Shown: positions 59,945 to 64,000 of the stretch, piece after piece
Numbering within the stretch: the stretch's first letter is position 1
Layout of the letters: each line of letters begins with the position of its first letter
From: Conexibacter woesei Iso977N
GTDB taxonomy: Bacteria; Actinomycetota; Thermoleophilia; Solirubrobacterales; Solirubrobacteraceae
NCBI RefSeq assembly: GCF_000424625.1
Contig: NZ_AUKG01000002.1
Span: 1,736,001 to 1,800,000 of the forward strand
Reading direction: 5' to 3'
DNA length: 64,000 nucleotides
Program-made: the position numbers and the translations under genes
Notes under the pieces: model-generated
Told to the model about the DNA's origin: nothing
Seen by the model: only the letters and a program-made list of their open reading frames with translations
Databases searched by the model: none

Positions 59945-62595
59945 GACCCGCGCCCCTCCCTGTCCGGATCGACGTTGCGGATCGTCGCTTGCGCCGCCGC
60001 GACCCGCGCGACCGGCACGCGGTACGGCGAGCACGACACGTAGTCGATCCCGCTGTGATGGAAGAAGTCGATGGAGTCAGGGTCCCCGCCGTGCTCCCCG
60101 CACACACCCAGCTTCAGCGTGTTCTTGGTCTTGCGCCCCAGCCACGCGCCCATCCGGACCAGCTGGCCCACACCCGGACCATCCAACGTCTCGAACGGTG
60201 AGCGATCGAAGACCCTCATCTCGATGTAGCGCGCGAGGATCCGCCCCTCGATGTCGTCGCGCGAGAACCCCAGCGCGGTCTGCGTCAGGTCGTTGGTCCC
60301 GAACGAGTAGAAGTCGGCCTCGTGGGCGATGTCGTCGGCCTGCAGGCACGCACGCGGCAGCTCGATCATCGTGCCGATCGAGTAGTCCTCGCCCCGGGTC
60401 AGGTCGTGGTCGGAGCCGATCCCCTCGATCAGCTCGCGCATCAGCGTCAGCTCGCGGCGGTAGTCGACCAAGGGCACCATGATCTCCGCGTGGACAGAGC
60501 GACCGTCCTCGCGGGCGCTCACCAAGGCCTTCATGATCGCCTCGACCTGCATCGCGTAGATCGCCGGGTACAGGATCCCGAGCCGAACGCCGCGCGTGCC
60601 GAGCATCGGGTTGACCTCCTGCAGCGCGCGGACCCGCTCGTAGGTGCGCTCCAGCGCCGGCACCTCGTCGCTGACCTCGACCCGCGCGCGCTCCAGCCGT
60701 GCCTCGACGTCGTGCAGCTTCGGGAGGAACTCGTGCAGCGGCGGGTCGAGCAGCCGGATCGTCACCGGCAGCCCGTCCATCGCCGCGAAGATCCCCTCGA
60801 AGTCGCCCTGCTGCAGCGGCAGCAGCTCGCCGAGCGCGGCCTTCCGCTCCTCGTCGTCGCCCGCGAGGATCGTCCGGACCATCTTCTCGTGGCGGTCCTC
60901 GCCGAAGAACATGTGCTCGGTCCGGCACAGCCCGATCCCCTGCGCGCCGAACTCGCGGGCCTTCGCCGCGTCCTCCGGCGTGTCGGCGTTGGTCCGGACG
61001 TCCAGGCGCCGAAGCTCGTCGGCCCAGCTCAACACGGTGTTGAACTCGTCGCTGACCACCGGGTCGATCAGCTCGACGTCCTCGGTGGTCACGGTGCCGG
61101 TCGTCCCGTCGATGGCCACCAGGTCGCCCTCGCGCAGCACGACCTTGCCGTCCAGCCGGACCTCGCCCGCGGCCGGGTCGATCTCCAGCTCCCCGGCGCC
61201 CGTCACGGCGGGCACGCCCATCCCGCGCGCGACCAGCGCGGCGTGCGACGCCTTGCCGCCCTCGGCGGTCAGGACGCCCTTGGCGGCGTGGAAGCCCGCG
61301 ACGTCGTCGGCCTCGGTGAACGGCCGGACCAACACCACGTCCTTGCCATCGGCCGCCGCGGCGACCGCGTCGTCGGCGCGGAAGACGATCGTCCCCTTCG
61401 CCGCGCCCGGCGAGGCGGCGACGCCCCGCGCGAGCACGTCGTAGGACGCGTCCGGGTCGAACGTCGGGTGCAGCAGCGCGTCGAGCTTCTCGGCGTCGAT
61501 CGTCATCAGGGCCTGCGCCTTGTCCAGCAGCCCCTCGCCGACCGCGTCGACCGCGAAGCGCACCGCCGCCTGCGCCGGGCGCTTGGCGTTGCGCGTCTGC
61601 AACATGTACAGCTTGCCCTCTTCCACCGTGAACTCGGTGTCCTGCATGTCGCCGTAGTGCTGCTCGAGCTGGCGCAGGATCGAGAACAGCTGCTCGTGGA
61701 CCTCGGGCTGCCACTCCCTCAGCTCCCGGATGTCGCGCGGCGTCCGGACGCCGGAGACGACGTCCTCGCCCTGCGCGTTGGGCAGGAAGTCGCCGCTCGG
61801 CTCGGGCGCGCCGGTCACCTCGTCGCGCGAGAACGCGACGCCCGACCCGGACGTGTCGCCCTTGTTGCCGAACACCATCTGCTGGACGTTGACCGCCGTG
61901 CCCCAGTCGTCGGGGATGCGGTTGATGCGCCGGTACTCGACCGCGCGGTTGCCCAGCCACGAGTCGAAGACCGCCCGGATCGCGCCCGCCAGCTGGTCCT
62001 GCGGGTCGCTCGGGAAGTCGTAATAGCCCTTGAACGTTGACGTGAGCTCCCGCAGGGCGCCGACGTCCAGCTCGGTGTCGTCCCTGACGCCGCGATCCTT
62101 CTTGATGGCCTTGATCGCGTCCTCGAACTTCTCGCCCGGGATCCCGACGACGACGTTCCCGTACATCTGCACGAAGCGCCGGTAGGAGTCCCACGCGAAG
62201 CGCTCGTTGCCGGTCTTCTCCGCCAGCCCCGCGACCGACTCGTCGTTCATCCCGAGGTTCAGGACCGTGTCCATCATCCCCGGCATCGACTCGCGCGCGC
62301 CGCTGCGAACGCTGACCAGCAGCGGGTCGCCCGGGTCGCCCAGCCGCTTGCCGGCGTGCTCCTCCAGCGCGCGCAGCGCGGTCGCGACCTGGTCGTCCAA
62401 CCCCTCCGGGAACGCCTGCTCGGCGTTCATGTACGCCACGCACGCCGCCGTGGTGATCGTGAACCCCGCGGGCACCCGCTCCGGCCCCAGGACGCGCGTC
62501 ATCTCGGCGACGTTCGCCCCCTTGCCGCCCAGCAGGTCGCGCATGTCGCGCGACCCCTCGGAGAACTCGTAGACCCACTTCTCGGCGTCGCCCAT
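59941..62595 (-). CDS. ppdK: Pyruvate, phosphate dikinase
   Basis: 884 residues, typical length. Interconverts pyruvate, ATP and phosphate with PEP, AMP and PPi. Nucleotide-binding domain: LLGGKGANVAEMTRVLG; phospho-His near residue 450 in GGKASHAALVARGMGVPAV; PEP/pyruvate barrel with GIGLCRTEHMFF, GVRLGILYPAIYAMQVEAI, and MIELPRACLQADDIA; Cys near 830 in GVCGEHGGDP. All active-site residues are present. Start ATG 62595 is 13 bp past the recO stop, so recO-ppdK-molybdenum oxidoreductase form an operon. PPDK in soil actinobacteria often serves gluconeogenesis or glycolysis with PPi. Confidence 0.97.
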   Translation of the reverse strand: MGDAEKWVYEFSEGSRDMRDLLGGKGANVAEMTRVLGPERVPAGFTITTAACVAYMNAEQAFPEGLDDQVATALRALEEHAGKRLGDPGDPLLVSVRSGARESMPGMMDTVLNLGMNDESVAGLAEKTGNERFAWDSYRRFVQMYGNVVVGIPGEKFEDAIKAIKKDRGVRDDTELDVGALRELTSTFKGYYDFPSDPQDQLAGAIRAVFDSWLGNRAVEYRRINRIPDDWGTAVNVQQMVFGNKGDTSGSGVAFSRDEVTGAPEPSGDFLPNAQGEDVVSGVRTPRDIRELREWQPEVHEQLFSILRQLEQHYGDMQDTEFTVEEGKLYMLQTRNAKRPAQAAVRFAVDAVGEGLLDKAQALMTIDAEKLDALLHPTFDPDASYDVLARGVAASPGAAKGTIVFRADDAVAAAADGKDVVLVRPFTEADDVAGFHAAKGVLTAEGGKASHAALVARGMGVPAVTGAGELEIDPAAGEVRLDGKVVLREGDLVAIDGTTGTVTTEDVELIDPVVSDEFNTVLSWADELRRLDVRTNADTPEDAAKAREFGAQGIGLCRTEHMFFGEDRHEKMVRTILAGDDEERKAALGELLPLQQGDFEGIFAAMDGLPVTIRLLDPPLHEFLPKLHDVEARLERARVEVSDEVPALERTYERVRALQEVNPMLGTRGVRLGILYPAIYAMQVEAIMKALVSAREDGRSVHAEIMVPLVDYRRELTLMRELIEGIGSDHDLTRGEDYSIGTMIELPRACLQADDIAHEADFYSFGTNDLTQTALGFSRDDIEGRILARYIEMRVFDRSPFETLDGPGVGQLVRMGAWLGRKTKNTLKLGVCGEHGGDPDSIDFFHHSGIDYVSCSPYRVPVARVAAAQATIRNVDPDREGRGS

Positions 62596-62608
62596 ATGGC
62601 GCCGCAGC

Positions 62609-63331
62609 CTATCCGTGCGCGGCGGCGCGCAAACGGACGTGGGCGTGGTGCTCGACCGTCTCGCCGATCGCGCGCTCGGCCTGGCGCAGCGCGCGCTCGG
62701 TCCCGGCAGGCGGATCGGAGAGCGAACGGGCCAGCGTCTCGGTCAGGAAGTCGTGGGCCTCGGCGGCGAGCGGGAAGCCGCCGCCCTCGCACGACGCGCA
62801 CACCACGCCGCCCGCCGCGCCGGAGAAGCCGACGAGGTGGTCGCGCTCGCCGCACGCGGCGCACGCCGACAGCTGCGGCGCCAGGCCCGCGGCGACCAGC
62901 AGCTTCATGCGGAACTGCAGCTGGTTGGCGTGGCCGGCGAACGCGGGGTCGCCGTCGAGCAGGCCCAGCTCGTTGCACAGCAGGTAGAAGACCGGCGCGC
63001 TCGCCTCGGCCTCGCCGAACAGCCGGTTGACGGCGTCGCACGCGCGGGACGCCGCCTCGATCGCGGCGCCGCTCTCGCGCAGGCGCGCGTAGCCCTCGAC
63101 GGTCTCGGCGCTCGTCACGGTCAGCAGGTCCGACCTGCCCTCGTGCAGCACGAGCCGCAGCTGGAAGAACGGCTCCAGGCGCCCGCCGAAGCGCGAGCGT
63201 GTCTTGCGCACGCCCTTGGCGATCGCGCTGATCCGGCCGCGTTCCGGGGTGTAGAGATGGAGGATCCGGTCGGCCTCGCCGTAGCGCATCGAGCGCAGCA
63301 CGACGGCCTCGGTCTTCAGCGAGCCGCCCAT
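62609..63331 (-). CDS. recO: DNA repair protein RecO
   Basis: 240 residues from ATG 63331. Works with RecF and RecR to load RecA on gapped DNA. N-terminal OB fold: KTEAVVLRSMRYGEADRILH, YTPERGRISAIAKGVRKTRS, RFGGRLEPFFQLRLVLHEGR. Helical domain (about 85-150), then a zinc-type CxxC pair (ACAACGERD, VCASCEGGG), and a C-terminal helix. Complete. The start was chosen from the GAGGG just upstream and the family's N-terminus. Divergent from the glutaredoxin gene with 27 bp between start codons. Confidence 0.94.
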   Translation of the reverse strand: MGGSLKTEAVVLRSMRYGEADRILHLYTPERGRISAIAKGVRKTRSRFGGRLEPFFQLRLVLHEGRSDLLTVTSAETVEGYARLRESGAAIEAASRACDAVNRLFGEAEASAPVFYLLCNELGLLDGDPAFAGHANQLQFRMKLLVAAGLAPQLSACAACGERDHLVGFSGAAGGVVCASCEGGGFPLAAEAHDFLTETLARSLSDPPAGTERALRQAERAIGETVEHHAHVRLRAAAHG

Positions 63332-63338
63332 CAGGCCC

Positions 63339-63348
63339 TCGCTATCCT
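63339..63348. promoter_or_regulatory. Overlapping divergent -10-like hexamers (recO / glutaredoxin)
   Basis: TATCCT on the plus strand (63343-63348), 10 nt before the glutaredoxin ATG; TAGCGA on the minus strand (63344-63339), 7 nt before the recO ATG. They share bases 63343-63344. With only 27 bp between the starts both promoters must lie here or inside coding DNA. Confidence 0.45.
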
Positions 63349-63358
63349 TTGTGAAGTC

Positions 63359-63619
63359 ATGGCTGCCGAAGTCACCGTCTACACCACCGACCCGTGCTCG
63401 TTCTGCGCCCGCGCCAAGCAGCTGCTCGACGCCCGCGGGATCGAGTACTCCGAGATCAACCTGGCCCGGGATCCCGCCGGTCGTGCGGAGCTCCTGCAGA
63501 GGACCGGCATGATGAGCTTCCCCCAGGTGATCATCAACGACGAGCTCGTCGGTGGGTTCCAGGAGACGCTCGCGGCCGACCAATCGGGCCGCCTCGCGCA
63601 GCTCATCGCGGCCGCCTGA
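63359..63619 (+). CDS. grxC: Glutaredoxin
   Basis: 86 residues, the family's usual size. Thioredoxin fold: VTVYTTDPCSFCARAKQLLD with CSFC active site near 12-15, IEYSEINLARDPAGRAELLQ, TGMMSFPQVIINDELVGGF with cis-Pro. It reduces disulfides or carries iron-sulfur clusters; lineage members may work with mycoredoxin-like partners as glutathione is absent in many actinobacteria. It is divergent from recO, and its 3' end overlaps the convergent mutM gene by 17 bp. Confidence 0.92.
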   Translation: MAAEVTVYTTDPCSFCARAKQLLDARGIEYSEINLARDPAGRAELLQRTGMMSFPQVIINDELVGGFQETLAADQSGRLAQLIAAA

Positions 63620-64000
63620 CGCGCGGCCGCGGCTGGCAGGACTCGCACACGTAGGTCCCCCGGCCGGCCGCGACGAGCTTCTTGATCGTCGTGCCGCAGG
63701 TCAGGCACGGCTCGTCGCGCCGCAGGTGCACCAGGAAGTCGTTCTGGAACGCGCCGGACACGCCGTCGGGATGGCGGAAGTCGTCGATCGTCGAGCCGCC
63801 CGCGTCGATCCCGGCGTTCAGCACGTCCTTGACCGCCTGGGCGAGCGCGTCGTACTGCTCGCGCCTGAGCGTGCCCGCCGGGCGCAGCGGGTGGACGCCC
63901 GCGCGGAACAGCGCCTCGTCGGCGTAGATGTTCCCGACGCCCGCGACGTGGCGCTGGTCGAGCAGGAACGCCTTGACGGGTGCTTTGCGATGGCGCGCGA
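63603..64000 (-). CDS. mutM: Formamidopyrimidine-DNA glycosylase MutM, 3' part only
   Basis: C-terminal 132 residues; the gene continues past the right edge. Removes 8-oxoguanine and ring-opened purines. Helix-two-turn-helix: FLLDQRHVAGVGNIYADEAL (Fpg signature), then LRPAGTLRREQYDALAQAV. The zinc finger is complete: CLTCG, 16 residues on CESCQ (C-x2-C-x16-C-x2-C), with DDFRHPDGVSGAFQNDF before it. The N-terminal Pro/Glu catalytic residues are outside the window. MutM rather than Nei, because of the GVGNIYADEAL context. Overlaps the convergent glutaredoxin gene by 17 bp. Confidence 0.95.
   Translation of the reverse strand, partial: ARHRKAPVKAFLLDQRHVAGVGNIYADEALFRAGVHPLRPAGTLRREQYDALAQAVKDVLNAGIDAGGSTIDDFRHPDGVSGAFQNDFLVHLRRDEPCLTCGTTIKKLVAAGRGTYVCESCQPRPRVRRPR

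Noticed and set aside
1-64000. Mobile elements, CRISPR arrays, prophage, origin of replication
   Set aside because: No transposase, integrase, regular repeat array, phage gene cluster or DnaA-box cluster was seen. The two tRNA genes have no integrase or duplicated tRNA end beside them.

Overview
The window is 64 kb of very GC-rich (about 72% by eye), gene-dense bacterial chromosome. Gene content points to a deep actinobacterial lineage, most likely Thermoleophilia/Solirubrobacterales (relatives of Conexibacter, Solirubrobacter, Baekduia). The pointers are a fused SecDF, two F420-type LLM oxidoreductases, PdxS/PdxT vitamin B6 synthesis, a pH-sensor-type class III adenylate cyclase, many GTG/TTG starts and ATGA/GTGA/TTGA stop-start overlaps. 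The taxonomic call is inference. I see no phage, transposon, CRISPR array or replication origin, so this reads as ordinary chromosome.

Layout. 1-8.5 kb (mostly minus): 5' part of recJ, a small membrane protein and secDF, a PAS zinc-ribbon protein, an anchored RodZ-tail-like protein (plus), an ECF sigma with a small membrane partner, and the ruvC-ruvA-ruvB resolvase operon. 8.6-18.6 kb: degenerate-GGDEF/HD-GYP protein, a TetR regulator divergent from an adenylate cyclase, MFS exporter, YebC, membrane GGDEF-EAL enzyme, and a two-component system with a secreted protein. 18.6-26.3 kb: phosphomannomutase, MBL hydrolase and GNAT in an overlapping operon, a tandemly duplicated secreted-protein gene, YiiM-like MOSC protein plus glycosyltransferase, and a large secreted protein. 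26.3-34.2 kb: NarL-type two-component system, a sigma-region-2/zinc-finger/membrane fusion, TetR, pdxS-pdxT, an RpiR regulator and a FUSC-type membrane protein separated by a 310-bp region with three consecutive hairpins. 34.2-43.5 kb: signalling island with GAF-GGDEF, GAF-GAF-GGDEF-EAL, a chemoreceptor, a membrane HD-GYP protein, an RCK-channel-RCK potassium channel and a helical repeat protein. 43.5-51.6 kb: LLM oxidoreductases, CHAP cell-wall hydrolase, tRNA-Met, CoA-binding protein, thioredoxin-like lipoprotein, SDR, glycosyltransferase with an apparent CTG start, a decayed cupin gene and tRNA-Asn. 51.6-64 kb: dnaG, second chemoreceptor, YbjQ, NmrA-like reductase opposite an AraC regulator, dGTPase-like protein, MDR oxidoreductase, recO-ppdK-molybdenum oxidoreductase operon, glutaredoxin, and the 3' part of mutM.

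How it works together. Second-messenger genes are dense: five c-di-GMP-related proteins and one adenylate cyclase lie within about 33 kb, with two chemoreceptors, two two-component systems and two sigma-type proteins. DNA repair and replication genes (recJ, ruvCAB, dnaG, recO, mutM, dGTPase) are dispersed around them. Many genes lack a Shine-Dalgarno sequence and instead carry a TAnnnT hexamer 7-9 nt before the start codon, which suggests leaderless transcription. In two places divergent genes share overlapping hexamers of this kind. The strongest leads for something new are the 890-bp tandem duplication with its conserved dead fragment (21.5-23.2 kb), the three-hairpin intergenic region (32.86-32.98 kb), the sigma/zinc-finger fusion (28.2-29.4 kb) and the overlapping divergent promoters (10.45 kb).
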